Origin: CAVPEW01 sp050247895
GTDB taxonomy: Bacteria > Actinomycetota > Acidimicrobiia > Acidimicrobiales > VFJN01
NCBI GenBank assembly: GCA_050247895.1
Contig: JBFWTJ010000047.1
Coordinates: forward strand, 1 to 17,109
Length of the DNA stretch: 17,109 bases
Direction of reading: 5' to 3'
Shown here: in pieces, positions 6,458-13,169 of the stretch
How the letters are laid out: every line of letters starts with the position of its first letter
Position numbering within the stretch: position 1 is the first letter of the stretch
The notes under the pieces: generated by a model
What the model saw: the letters and a program-made list of their open reading frames with translations, nothing else
Told to the model about the DNA's origin: nothing
The model's database searches: none
Translations under genes and position numbers: made by a program

Positions 6458-7210
6458 TCAGCGCCACTCGACGAGCTCGTCGAAGCGACCGGGCCAGTTC
6501 TTCCGGTAGTAGTCGCTCAACCCCACGTAGTGCGCGGTCATCAGCTCGCGGGCCCGCCGGCCGTTGCCCCGGATGAGCGCCCGGGCGATGGCGCGGTGCT
6601 CGTCGACCACCCGGGGCCGCAGGTCGACCGGGTCCATGGTCGCGATGACGTGGGACGACACGATGTGGCTGACCGCACCGGCCAGCAGGGCGACGATGCG
6701 GTTGCCGGCCAGGCGGTGGACCTGGACGTGGAACTCGTGCGCCGACGGGTGGTAGAGGTCGCCCGAGACCGGCACGTCGGGGGCCAGGAACGGGCTGAAG
6801 GCGGCCTTGAGGTCCTCCGGTGTGGCGTTGCGGGCGGCCAGCTCGGCGCAGAGGGGCTCGATCTCGCTCTGGGTCTCGAAGAGCTCGCCGTAGGTCATCC
6901 CGCCGAGGTGGAAGTAGAGGGCCTGGGTGCGGGCCAGGTTGGACTCGTCGACCTCGCCGACGACCGGGCCGCCGCCGGGCCCGGGCTTCAGGCTGATCAG
7001 GCCCTGGACCTCGAGCAGCCGGAGCGCCTCGCGCAGCGAGGACCGGCTCACCCGGTAGTCGGCCAGCATGGCCGCCTCGGCCGGGAGGCGCCCGCCGGCG
7101 GTGAGCCCGCCGGCCACGATGTCGTGGACGATCCGCTGCGCGACCCGCTCGGAGGTCTTGACCACGCGCGCCGGTTGATCCGGCGGTGGCGCGTCGCTCA
7201 GTGCAGCCAA
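6458..7210 (-). CDS. GntR-family transcriptional regulator, FadR/FCD subfamily
   Basis: This 250-residue protein has an N-terminal winged helix (~17-85, with VSRSSLREALRLLEVQGLIS at 54-73) and a helical FCD domain (~95-240). Candidate metal or ligand histidines are His161 (HEFHVQVHRLAGN), His182, His205 (DEHRAI) and His227. FCD regulators usually sense small organic acids or acyl-CoAs and often repress the catabolic operon beside them. The TTG at 7210 is chosen because AAGGA lies 5 nt upstream; a GTG 15 codons later is possible but has no ribosome site. The gene diverges from the SDR-led operon across 164 bp, so it probably controls that promoter and its own. The ATGATCAG motif shared with the PhyH/thiolase region suggests a wider local regulon. 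The effector is probably a pathway intermediate (inference). Confidence 0.92.
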   Translation of the reverse strand: MAALSDAPPPDQPARVVKTSERVAQRIVHDIVAGGLTAGGRLPAEAAMLADYRVSRSSLREALRLLEVQGLISLKPGPGGGPVVGEVDESNLARTQALYFHLGGMTYGELFETQSEIEPLCAELAARNATPEDLKAAFSPFLAPDVPVSGDLYHPSAHEFHVQVHRLAGNRIVALLAGAVSHIVSSHVIATMDPVDLRPRVVDEHRAIARALIRGNGRRARELMTAHYVGLSDYYRKNWPGRFDELVEWR

Positions 7211-7342
7211 GCTGGTCCTTCACGTCGACGGCGGGGGCTGGTGCAGGCTAGTGCTGTGTCCGGCCAGGTTGGTCGAGGGTGCGGGCCGTCGGCCGTGCGC
7301 CGGTGGGTCCGGGACCGACGGGACCCCAGTTGTCCACAGACT

Positions 7343-7350
7343 ATGATCAG
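7343..7350. promoter_or_regulatory. ATGATCAG motif, copy 2, overlapping a TATGAT -10-like element
   Basis: The octamer lies in the GntR-SDR divergent region, 24 bp before TTG 7375. It overlaps TATGAT (7342-7347), a good -10 match that would give a leader of about 20 nt including the Shine-Dalgarno. A regulator bound here would block RNA polymerase. No -35 hexamer at proper spacing was found. Confidence 0.45.
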
Positions 7351-7361
7351 GGTTTAGCCGA

Positions 7362-7368
7362 GGGAGGG
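7362..7368 (+). promoter_or_regulatory. Shine-Dalgarno deciding the TTG start of the SDR gene
   Basis: GGGAGGG lies 6 nt before TTG 7375. The frame is open about 96 nt further upstream, but that stretch lacks coding character and would place the NAD(P) motif too far from the N-terminus. Confidence 0.7.
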
Positions 7369-7374
7369 CGTTCG

Positions 7375-8121
7375 TTGAAGGTCGATCTGCAGGGGAAGGT
7401 CGCGCTCGTCACGGGGGGCACGCGCGGCCTGGGGCGAGCCATCGCCGAGGGACTGGCCCACAGCGGGGCCGACGTCATCGTGTCGAGTCGCAAGGCCGAT
7501 GCCTGCGCCCAGGTCGCGGCCGAGATCGCCGAGGCCACCGGCCGGCGGACCCTCGGCGTGGCCTGCCACGTGGGCAACTGGGCCGACCTGGACGCGCTGG
7601 TCGAGACGGCCTACGCCGAGTTCGGCCACGTCGACGTGCTGGTCAACAACGCCGGGAACTCGCCGCTGTACCCGAGCCTGGACGAGGTCAGCGAGGAGCT
7701 GTTCGACAAGACCATCGCCGTGAACCTCAAGGGGCCGTTCCGGCTCTGCGCGGCCATCGGCACCCGCATGGCCGCCGGCGACGGCGGCTCGATCGTCAAC
7801 ATCTCCAGCACCGGATCCCAGCGGTCCCAGCCCCAGTTCGTCCCCTACGCCGCGGCCAAGGCCGGCGTGAACTCGATGACGGTGGGCTTCGCCCACGCCT
7901 TCGGGCCGTCCGTCCGGGTCAACACGGTCATGCCCGGGCCCTTCGCCACCGAGATCACCGCCGGGTGGGACTGGGAGCGGGTCAACAAGCGGTTGGAGGG
8001 CTTCGCCCTGCGCCGCATCGGCCAGCCCCACGAGATCGTCGGAGCCGTGCTCTACCTCGCCAGCGACGCATCCTCCTACACCACCGGCGTGGTGCTGCCC
8101 GTGGACGGGGGCGAGCGGTGA
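7375..8121 (+). CDS. Short-chain dehydrogenase/reductase (classical SDR)
   Basis: This 248-residue classical SDR is of normal length. Motifs are the Rossmann TGGTRGLG (13-20), NNAG (91-94), Asn117 (AVNLKG), the catalytic Ser in NISSTGS (Ser144 or Ser145), and YAAAK with Tyr158 and Lys162. The C-terminal ASDASSYTTGVVLPVDGG (229-246) is typical. SSRK after strand 2 lacks the acidic residue of NAD-specific enzymes and fits NADP(H) or mixed use. It probably oxidises a hydroxyl made by one of the oxygenases, or a 3-hydroxyacyl-CoA, to a ketone. The TTG start is fixed by GGGAGGG at 7362. It is the first gene of the long plus-strand operon and directly faces the GntR regulator, so it is probably the most tightly controlled step. 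The exact substrate cannot be told from sequence. Confidence 0.92.
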   Translation: MKVDLQGKVALVTGGTRGLGRAIAEGLAHSGADVIVSSRKADACAQVAAEIAEATGRRTLGVACHVGNWADLDALVETAYAEFGHVDVLVNNAGNSPLYPSLDEVSEELFDKTIAVNLKGPFRLCAAIGTRMAAGDGGSIVNISSTGSQRSQPQFVPYAAAKAGVNSMTVGFAHAFGPSVRVNTVMPGPFATEITAGWDWERVNKRLEGFALRRIGQPHEIVGAVLYLASDASSYTTGVVLPVDGGER

Positions 8122-8187
8122 ACCCGGCCCGGTCCGGCGGTGGGCCGTGACCGCCCGCCGCAACGGCTGCGCGCGGCGGATCGGCCC

Positions 8188-9258
8188 GTGAACGGCGGCC
8201 CGGCCGGCGTCGGCGCGACGGCGCCGCACTTCGGCATCTCCGCCTACGACATCCCCCTGGCCGAGGTCGGCGTGCTCGCGGCTCGGGCCGAGGAGCTGGG
8301 CTTCGACCGGATCTCGCTCGGCGAGCACCTGGTCGCGCCGACCGAGCGGCGGACGCCCTACCCCTATGCCGCCGGGTCGAACGCGTACGTGACCTACAGC
8401 CCGGCCGACGCGGCCAGCGCCATCTCCGACCCCTTCGTGCTGCTCTCGTGGATCGCGGCCCGCACCACCCGGTTGCGGGTGGCCACGGGCATCCACCTCG
8501 TGGCCTCCACCCACCCGCTGCTCACCGCCCGGGCCTGCGTCACCCTGCAGACCCTGGCCGGGGGGCGCTTCGAGCTGGGGGTCGGCGCGGGCTGGATGGC
8601 CGAGGAGCTGGAGGCCGTGGGCGTGCCGTTCGGCGAGCGGGCGTCGCGCGCCGCCGAGGCGCTCGAGGTCGTCGAGGCGGCCCTGCGGGGCGGCCCGATC
8701 GAGCACCACGGGCGCCACTTCGCCTTCTCCGGGGTGGCCGTGACCCCGCGGCCGGTCGCCGTCCCGATCGTGGTCGGGGGCACCTCGCCGGCCGCGCTGC
8801 GCCGGGCCGCCCGGTTCGGGGACGGCTGGTACAGCACGCCGGCCGACGACGTGGCCCGCTGCGTCGAGCTGCGGGCCCGGATCGAGGCGTTGCGGGCCGA
8901 GGTGGGCCGGGCGGATCGCCCGTTCGCCTACCACGTCCGCCTGCACGACGCGACGCCCGAGGGGGCGGCCCGCTACGTCGAGGCCGGGTTCACCGACCTG
9001 ACGATCGGCCACGCCGACCTCTGGCCCAAGGCCGAGGGCCTGGACCTGGCCGCGAAGCTGGACCGCCTGGAGGCCTGCGCCGAGGCGTTCGGCATCGGTG
9101 CCCCGTACCCTGCGGGGTCGGGCGGCAGGGGGGCGAGCGTTCCCGGGCCCGTTCCCGTCCCCGCCACCGGGGACCGGGACGCCGGATGGGGAGGGGGGTC
9201 GCCGGCCGCCGTGGGTGCCGGTGCCCGAGGAGTCGACGGGGAGGAGCGACGACCGTGA
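8188..9258 (+). CDS. LLM-class F420- or flavin-dependent oxidoreductase (first copy)
   Basis: This 356-residue protein has the luciferase-like TIM barrel. Features are HFGISAYDIPL (14-24), ELGFDRISLGEHL (36-48), TTRLRVATGIHLV (93-105), LAGGRFELGVGAGWMAEEL (123-141), HGRHFAFSG (174-182) and PIVVGGTSPAAL (193-204). In actinobacteria most such proteins use F420 and some use FMN as monooxygenases; sequence alone does not decide. GTG 8188 is chosen because the fold begins soon after it; an in-frame GTG at 8140 would add 16 Arg/Pro-rich residues. The fold ends near residue 305. The last ~50 residues are Gly/Pro/Arg-rich, use many A/T third positions unlike the rest, and contain promoter-like and hairpin sequences, so they may be former intergenic DNA read through. 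The stop overlaps the Rieske start (GTGA). Confidence 0.87.
   Translation: MNGGPAGVGATAPHFGISAYDIPLAEVGVLAARAEELGFDRISLGEHLVAPTERRTPYPYAAGSNAYVTYSPADAASAISDPFVLLSWIAARTTRLRVATGIHLVASTHPLLTARACVTLQTLAGGRFELGVGAGWMAEELEAVGVPFGERASRAAEALEVVEAALRGGPIEHHGRHFAFSGVAVTPRPVAVPIVVGGTSPAALRRAARFGDGWYSTPADDVARCVELRARIEALRAEVGRADRPFAYHVRLHDATPEGAARYVEAGFTDLTIGHADLWPKAEGLDLAAKLDRLEACAEAFGIGAPYPAGSGGRGASVPGPVPVPATGDRDAGWGGGSPAAVGAGARGVDGEERRP
9106..9111 (+). promoter_or_regulatory. Candidate internal -10 element (TACCCT) upstream of the Rieske gene
   Basis: TACCCT matches TANNNT and is enclosed by the inverted repeat CCCCG (9101-9105) and CGGGG (9113-9117). It falls where the LLM fold ends and codon bias breaks down. 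It could give a leader of about 135 nt to the Rieske-HbpS genes. No -35 hexamer is clear. Confidence 0.3.
9153..9179. other. Stem-loop in the 3' tail of the first LLM gene
   Basis: GTCCCCG (9157-9163) pairs exactly with CGGGGAC (9168-9174) around a 4-nt loop. The stem extends 4 bp further (9153-9156 with 9176-9179) across one bulged C. It could attenuate transcription or stabilise mRNA between the SDR/LLM part and the Rieske part of the operon. Confidence 0.4.
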
Positions 9259-10421
9259 CGATGACCCGGACCAGGCTGGTGGAGCAGGTCCACCGCACCT
9301 TGAAGCTGCTCGACGAGCGCACCACCGACCTGGCCGACGAGGTCATGCGCCTCCCGGTGGCCCGCTACGTCGACGGGGACCGATGGCAGCGCGAGGTCGA
9401 CGAGCTGTTCCGGTCCCGGCCGCAGGTGCTGGCCCTGGGCGTGGAGGTCCCGAGCCCGGGCAGCTACGTCGCCCGGCGGCTGACCGGGGTCCCGGTGGTG
9501 GTGACCCGTGACGAGTCGGGCCGGGTCCGGGGCTTCCTCAACGTGTGCCGGCACCGGGGCGGTCCGGTGGCCGCCGACGGCTGCGGTTCGGCCCGGGCCC
9601 TGACCTGCGGCTACCACGCCTGGTCCTACGCCCTGTCCGGCGAGCTGCTGCGGGTGCCGGCCGAGGGCCTGTTCGGCGAGTTCGACCACGCCGACGCCGG
9701 GCTGGTCGAGCTGCCGGTGGCCGAGCGGGCCGGCCTGGTCTTCGGTTGCCTGCGCCCCGACGCCGACCTCGACCTGGACGGCTGGTTGGGCGAGTTCGGG
9801 CCGGAGCTCGACGACATCGACCTGGGGGCCGGCGAGCTGGCCTGGACCCACGAGTGGGAGGGGCCCAACTGGAAGCTGTGCAAGGACGGCTTCCTGGAGA
9901 CCTACCACTTCCCGGTCCTGCACGCGAAGACGATCAACCGCGAGGCCATCGGCAACGTCATGCCGACCGACACGTGGGGCCAGCACGCCCGGATCCTCAT
10001 CCCCCGCCGCTCGATCCACGACGAGCGGGTCCGGCCCGAGGACGAGTGGGACGTGACCAAGATGGTGAGCCCCACCCACTACGTGTTCCCCAACACGATG
10101 CTGTCGGGCAGCTGGGGCAACTGGGTGCTGGTGTCGCGGATCTACCCCGACGCCTCGCCCGAGCGCTCGACGATGGTCCAGACGCTGGTCTCCAAGCGCC
10201 CGCTGGCCGACCCCGAGGTGCGGGCCGAGGCCGACCGCCTCGACGAGTACTACCGCAGCGTGACCTTCGGCGAGGACTACGTGTTCGACTACCTGCTCCA
10301 GTCCAACCTGGAGAGCGGGGCCAACACCGAGTTCCTCATCGGCCGCAACGAGCTGGCCCTCCAGCACTTCCACACCTGGGTCGACCGCCTCTGCGGCGCC
10401 GGCCCCGACGATCCGAGGTGA
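9255..10421 (+). CDS. Rieske non-heme iron oxygenase, large (alpha) subunit
   Basis: This 388-residue protein has both domains of a ring-hydroxylating-type oxygenase. The Rieske [2Fe-2S] site is Cys98-x-His100 (CRHRGG) and Cys118-x2-His121 (CGYHAW). The catalytic domain begins with NWKLCKDGFLETYHFPVLH: His218 and His223 bind the mononuclear iron, and Asp341 (FGEDYVFDYLLQ) is the likely carboxylate ligand. The residue bridging the two iron sites is Glu215 rather than the Asp of naphthalene dioxygenase. Such enzymes hydroxylate aromatic or aliphatic substrates or demethylate. No ferredoxin or reductase is in the window, so electrons must come from elsewhere. GTG 9255 overlaps the previous stop and follows GGGAGGAG (9238-9245); ATG 9261 is an alternative start. 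The gene after it is an NTF2-fold protein, possibly a small subunit. The substrate is unknown. Confidence 0.92.
   Translation: MTMTRTRLVEQVHRTLKLLDERTTDLADEVMRLPVARYVDGDRWQREVDELFRSRPQVLALGVEVPSPGSYVARRLTGVPVVVTRDESGRVRGFLNVCRHRGGPVAADGCGSARALTCGYHAWSYALSGELLRVPAEGLFGEFDHADAGLVELPVAERAGLVFGCLRPDADLDLDGWLGEFGPELDDIDLGAGELAWTHEWEGPNWKLCKDGFLETYHFPVLHAKTINREAIGNVMPTDTWGQHARILIPRRSIHDERVRPEDEWDVTKMVSPTHYVFPNTMLSGSWGNWVLVSRIYPDASPERSTMVQTLVSKRPLADPEVRAEADRLDEYYRSVTFGEDYVFDYLLQSNLESGANTEFLIGRNELALQHFHTWVDRLCGAGPDDPR
10415..10421 (+). promoter_or_regulatory. Shine-Dalgarno favouring ATG 10427 for the SnoaL-like gene
   Basis: GAGGTGA, embedded in the end of the Rieske gene, lies 5 nt before ATG 10427. 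A GTG at 10418 in the same frame would overlap the Rieske stop but has no ribosome site of its own. Confidence 0.6.
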
Positions 10422-10426
10422 CCTCG

Positions 10427-10900
10427 ATGCCCAACTGGCCCGCGCCGACCGAGCCGTCGGCCACGCCTGCGACCCTGGCCCGCACGGTCCTGACCCGCTA
10501 CGCCTTCGCGGTGGACGACAGCGACCTGGAGACCCTGGCCGGGCTGGTCGACCCGGACGTGGCCCTCGAGCTGACGGCCGGGACCCTGTCGGGGCGCGAG
10601 GCCGTCCGCGAGTTCTACGGCGGGACGTTCGCCTCCCGGCGGTTCAGCCGGCACCTGATCACCGACGTCGACGTGACCTCGGTGGAGGGGACCGGCGCCG
10701 ACGAGCGCGTCGGCTTCCGGGCCCGGTTCCTGTTCGCCAGCGTCGGCGACGCCGTGCGCTCGGGCATCGGCACCTACCGGGGGACGCTGCGTCGCGAGGG
10801 CGGGGAGCCGGTGCTCACCGCGCTGGAGGTCCAGCTCGACATCGTCGCCGACGGCCTCGAGGCCGTGGTGCAGCTGCCCGGGGCCGAGGTGCCGCGGTGA
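10427..10900 (+). CDS. SnoaL-like / NTF2-fold protein (nuclear transport factor 2 family)
   Basis: This 157-residue protein looks like an SnoaL-like NTF2-fold cone. An N-terminal helix pair (LARTVLTRYAFAVDDSDLETLAGL, ~17-40) leads to VDPDVALEL, LSGREAVREFYGG and FSRHLITDVDV, then strands ending in LTALEVQLDIVADGL. The fold is shared by polyketide cyclases, dehydratases, ketosteroid isomerase and the beta subunits of ring-hydroxylating oxygenases. Standing right after the Rieske alpha subunit, it might be a small partner subunit, but it may equally be an isomerase, dehydratase or binding protein. It overlaps the following CoA-transferase gene (GTGA) and starts 5 bp after the Rieske stop. No diagnostic catalytic residue can be assigned with confidence. 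The first ~14 residues are Pro/Ala-rich and probably disordered. Confidence 0.8.
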   Translation: MPNWPAPTEPSATPATLARTVLTRYAFAVDDSDLETLAGLVDPDVALELTAGTLSGREAVREFYGGTFASRRFSRHLITDVDVTSVEGTGADERVGFRARFLFASVGDAVRSGIGTYRGTLRREGGEPVLTALEVQLDIVADGLEAVVQLPGAEVPR

Positions 10901-12147
10901 GCGGGACCGAGGAGCGGGCGACGCGGGTCGGACCCATGGCCGGCGTGCGGGTCGTGGAGGCCACCATGTTCGCCTTCGCCCCCGCCGCGGGCGCCGTCCT
11001 GGCCGACTGGGGCGCGGACGTCATCAAGCTGGAGCACCCGGTGGCCGGCGATCCGGCCCGGGGCGTCGACGCCTACGGGGTCAAGCCGTCCGACCACGGG
11101 ATCGGCTACATCTACGAGGTCTCCAACCGCAACAAGCGCGCGGTGGGCCTCGACCTGTCCACCGAGGCCGGCCACGAGGTGCTCATGCGCCTGATCGACG
11201 GGGCCGACGTGTTCATCTGCAGCTTCATGGCGCCGGCCCGGCGCAAGCTCGGCATCGACGTCGACGACGTGCGGGGCCGCAACCCCCGGATCGTCTACGC
11301 CCGGGCCACCGGCCACGGGCCCGAGGGACCCGACGCCGACAAGGGCGGCTTCGACGGCGTGTCCTACTGGGCCCGCTCCGGGGTGAGCATCCAGGCCATG
11401 ACCCCAGGCGACAACGAGTACCCGGCCCTGCTGCCGGGCCCCGGCTTCGGCGACATCCAGAGCGGCGCCCACCTGGCCGGGGGCATCGCCGCCGCCCTGT
11501 TCCAGCGGGAGCGCACCGGCGAGGGTGCCGTGGTCGACGTGTCGCTGCTCGGGTCGGGCCTGTGGGCCATGCAGATGAGCCTGACCGGGACCCACCTGGT
11601 CGGGCGCGACGCCCTGGCCCAGCGCGACCGCAAGCGGCCGCCCAACCCGATCTGGAGCGTCTACCGGACCTCCGACCACCGCTACGTCGCCCTGTCGATG
11701 ATCCAGTCGGACCGCTACTGGCCCGGGTGGTGCCGGGCGTTCGGCCGCGAGGACCTGATCGAACACCCCCGCTACGCCACCGCCGCGCTCCGCCAGGAGA
11801 ACATCGAGGACTGCGTGGCCGAGGTGGAGGACGCGTTCGGCAAGCGGACCCTCGACGAGTGCCGGGCCGCGCTCGCCTCCCAGGACGGTGCGTGGTCGGT
11901 CGTGAACCGGCCCGTCGACGCGCTGACCGACCCCCAGGCCGAGGCCAACGACTACGTCCAGTGGGTCGACCTCGACGAGGAGGGCCGGCGGTTCCCGCTG
12001 GTCCCCGCGCCGGCGCGCATCGACGAGGTGGCCCCGGTGCTGGGCCGGGCTCCCGGCTTCGCCGCCGACACCGACGAGGTGCTGGCCGAGCTCGGCTACA
12101 CCTTCGACGAGCTGGTCCAGATGAAGGTCGACGGCACGATCACCTGA
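10897..12147 (+). CDS. CaiB/BaiF-type class III CoA-transferase
   Basis: This 416-residue protein matches the length and motif order of the formyl-CoA transferase / CaiB family. It starts with GPMAGVRVVEAT (12-23), then VLADWGADVIKLEHPVAGDP (34-53), NRNKRAVGLDL (77-87), and the catalytic Asp153 in GGFDGVSYWARSG. FGDIQSGAHLAGGIAAALFQ (184-203) and RTGEGAVVDVSLLGS (206-220) follow. Class III enzymes move CoA from an acyl-CoA donor to a carboxylate through an aspartyl-CoA thioester. As no acyl-CoA ligase is seen in the window, this is the best candidate for loading the pathway acid onto CoA, perhaps with a product CoA ester as donor (inference). The GTG start overlaps the preceding stop. The next gene begins 8 bp after its TGA. 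Confidence 0.93.
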   Translation: MSGTEERATRVGPMAGVRVVEATMFAFAPAAGAVLADWGADVIKLEHPVAGDPARGVDAYGVKPSDHGIGYIYEVSNRNKRAVGLDLSTEAGHEVLMRLIDGADVFICSFMAPARRKLGIDVDDVRGRNPRIVYARATGHGPEGPDADKGGFDGVSYWARSGVSIQAMTPGDNEYPALLPGPGFGDIQSGAHLAGGIAAALFQRERTGEGAVVDVSLLGSGLWAMQMSLTGTHLVGRDALAQRDRKRPPNPIWSVYRTSDHRYVALSMIQSDRYWPGWCRAFGREDLIEHPRYATAALRQENIEDCVAEVEDAFGKRTLDECRAALASQDGAWSVVNRPVDALTDPQAEANDYVQWVDLDEEGRRFPLVPAPARIDEVAPVLGRAPGFAADTDEVLAELGYTFDELVQMKVDGTIT

Positions 12148-12155
12148 GGAAGGCC

Positions 12156-13169
12156 ATGAAGCTCGGAATCCAGTTCCCCGACCGCCCCTCCAGCGTGCCG
12201 CCGGCTCAGCACTTCGACGACGTCCGTCGCCTGCTCGCCCACGCCCAGGAGCTCGGCTTCACCTACTTCACGATGGGCCAGCACTTCGTCTACGGCGACC
12301 TGCGCTGGCTCCAGCCGGTCCCGCTCATCGCTCGCCTGGCCGCCGACACCGGGCCCGACGTGCGCCTGGCCGTGACCGTGCTCGTCGTCCCCGCGTACCA
12401 CCCGATCGTGCTGGCCGAGGAGCTGGCCACGCTCGACATCGTGACCGAGGGCCGGCTCATCGTCGGGCTCGGGGGCGGCTACCGGCCCGACGAGTTCGAG
12501 CTCCTCGGGGTCGGCATCGACGACCGGATCGCCCGGTTCCTGGAGACCTTCGAGGTCATGAAGGAGCTGTGGACCAAGGACCTGGTCGACTGGGAGGGCC
12601 GGTTCTGGCAGCTGAAGGGGGCCCAGCCCCACATCCAGCCGGCGACGAAGCCCTACCCGCCGATCTGGATGGGCGGCCACAGCCGGGCCGCGGCCCGCCG
12701 GGCCGGCGAGCTGGCCGACGCCTGGATCATCCCGCCGGGCTCGACCCTGGACGAGATCCGTACCGGGATGGCGCTGGTGGCCAAGGGCCGGGCCGCCCGC
12801 GGCCTACCGATGGTGCCCCAGCCGCTGCGCCGCAACGTGCTGGTCGCCGAGGACCTGCCCGCCGCGCTGCGCCGCTACCAGGCCATCTCCCAGGAGCGGT
12901 TCGCCCAGTTCGCCAGCCGCGGGCTCCAGGTGGTCGACGCCGACGACGTGTCGGACGACTTCGAGCAGTTCGCCCTGGGCCACGCCATCCTCGGCACCGC
13001 CGACCAGATCGTCGACCAGGTCCGGTCCCTCCAGGCCGAGATGGCCTTCGATCCGCTCATCATGAAGCCGCAGTGGACCTACATGGACGTCGATCAGGGG
13101 ATCGCCGAGCTGGACCTGCTCGCCCCCGAGGTGATCCCCGCCCTGCTGGAGATGGAGGTCGGCCGGTGA
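12156..13169 (+). CDS. LLM-class F420- or flavin-dependent oxidoreductase (second copy)
   Basis: This 337-residue luciferase-like TIM-barrel protein starts MKLGIQFPDRP, then has ELGFTYFTMGQHFVYGD (~31-47), VRLAVTVLVVPAYHP, EGRLIVGLGGGYRPDEFELLG, FEVMKELWTKD and PYPPIWMGGHSRAAARRAG. It resembles limonene-monooxygenase-like and F420-dependent LLM enzymes and belongs to a different subgroup from the first LLM copy, so the two are not a recent duplication. The ATG at 12156 is preceded by GAGGA (12146-12150). It ends by overlapping the HbpS-like gene (GTGA). Likely roles are flavin monooxygenation or F420-dependent redox on a CoA-bound or free intermediate; cofactor and substrate cannot be decided from sequence. 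Normal length, no sign of decay. Confidence 0.88.
   Translation: MKLGIQFPDRPSSVPPAQHFDDVRRLLAHAQELGFTYFTMGQHFVYGDLRWLQPVPLIARLAADTGPDVRLAVTVLVVPAYHPIVLAEELATLDIVTEGRLIVGLGGGYRPDEFELLGVGIDDRIARFLETFEVMKELWTKDLVDWEGRFWQLKGAQPHIQPATKPYPPIWMGGHSRAAARRAGELADAWIIPPGSTLDEIRTGMALVAKGRAARGLPMVPQPLRRNVLVAEDLPAALRRYQAISQERFAQFASRGLQVVDADDVSDDFEQFALGHAILGTADQIVDQVRSLQAEMAFDPLIMKPQWTYMDVDQGIAELDLLAPEVIPALLEMEVGR

Noticed and set aside
6990..7000. Another TGATCA-containing site (ctgatcag) within the GntR gene, and one near 2458
   Set aside because: Both are in coding sequence without the full ATGATCAG octamer; they are likely chance matches and weaken any claim based on TGATCA alone.
7330..7338. Possible replication origin
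   Set aside because: A single DnaA-box match with no cluster, no AT-rich unwinding region and no dnaA or dnaN nearby.
7354..9012. 552-residue minus-strand frame opposite the SDR and first LLM genes
   Set aside because: Antisense shadow; no motifs, and it conflicts with well-supported plus-strand genes.
10289..10654. Minus-strand frame across the Rieske/SnoaL junction
   Set aside because: Antisense shadow with Gly/Arg-rich composition and no ribosome site.
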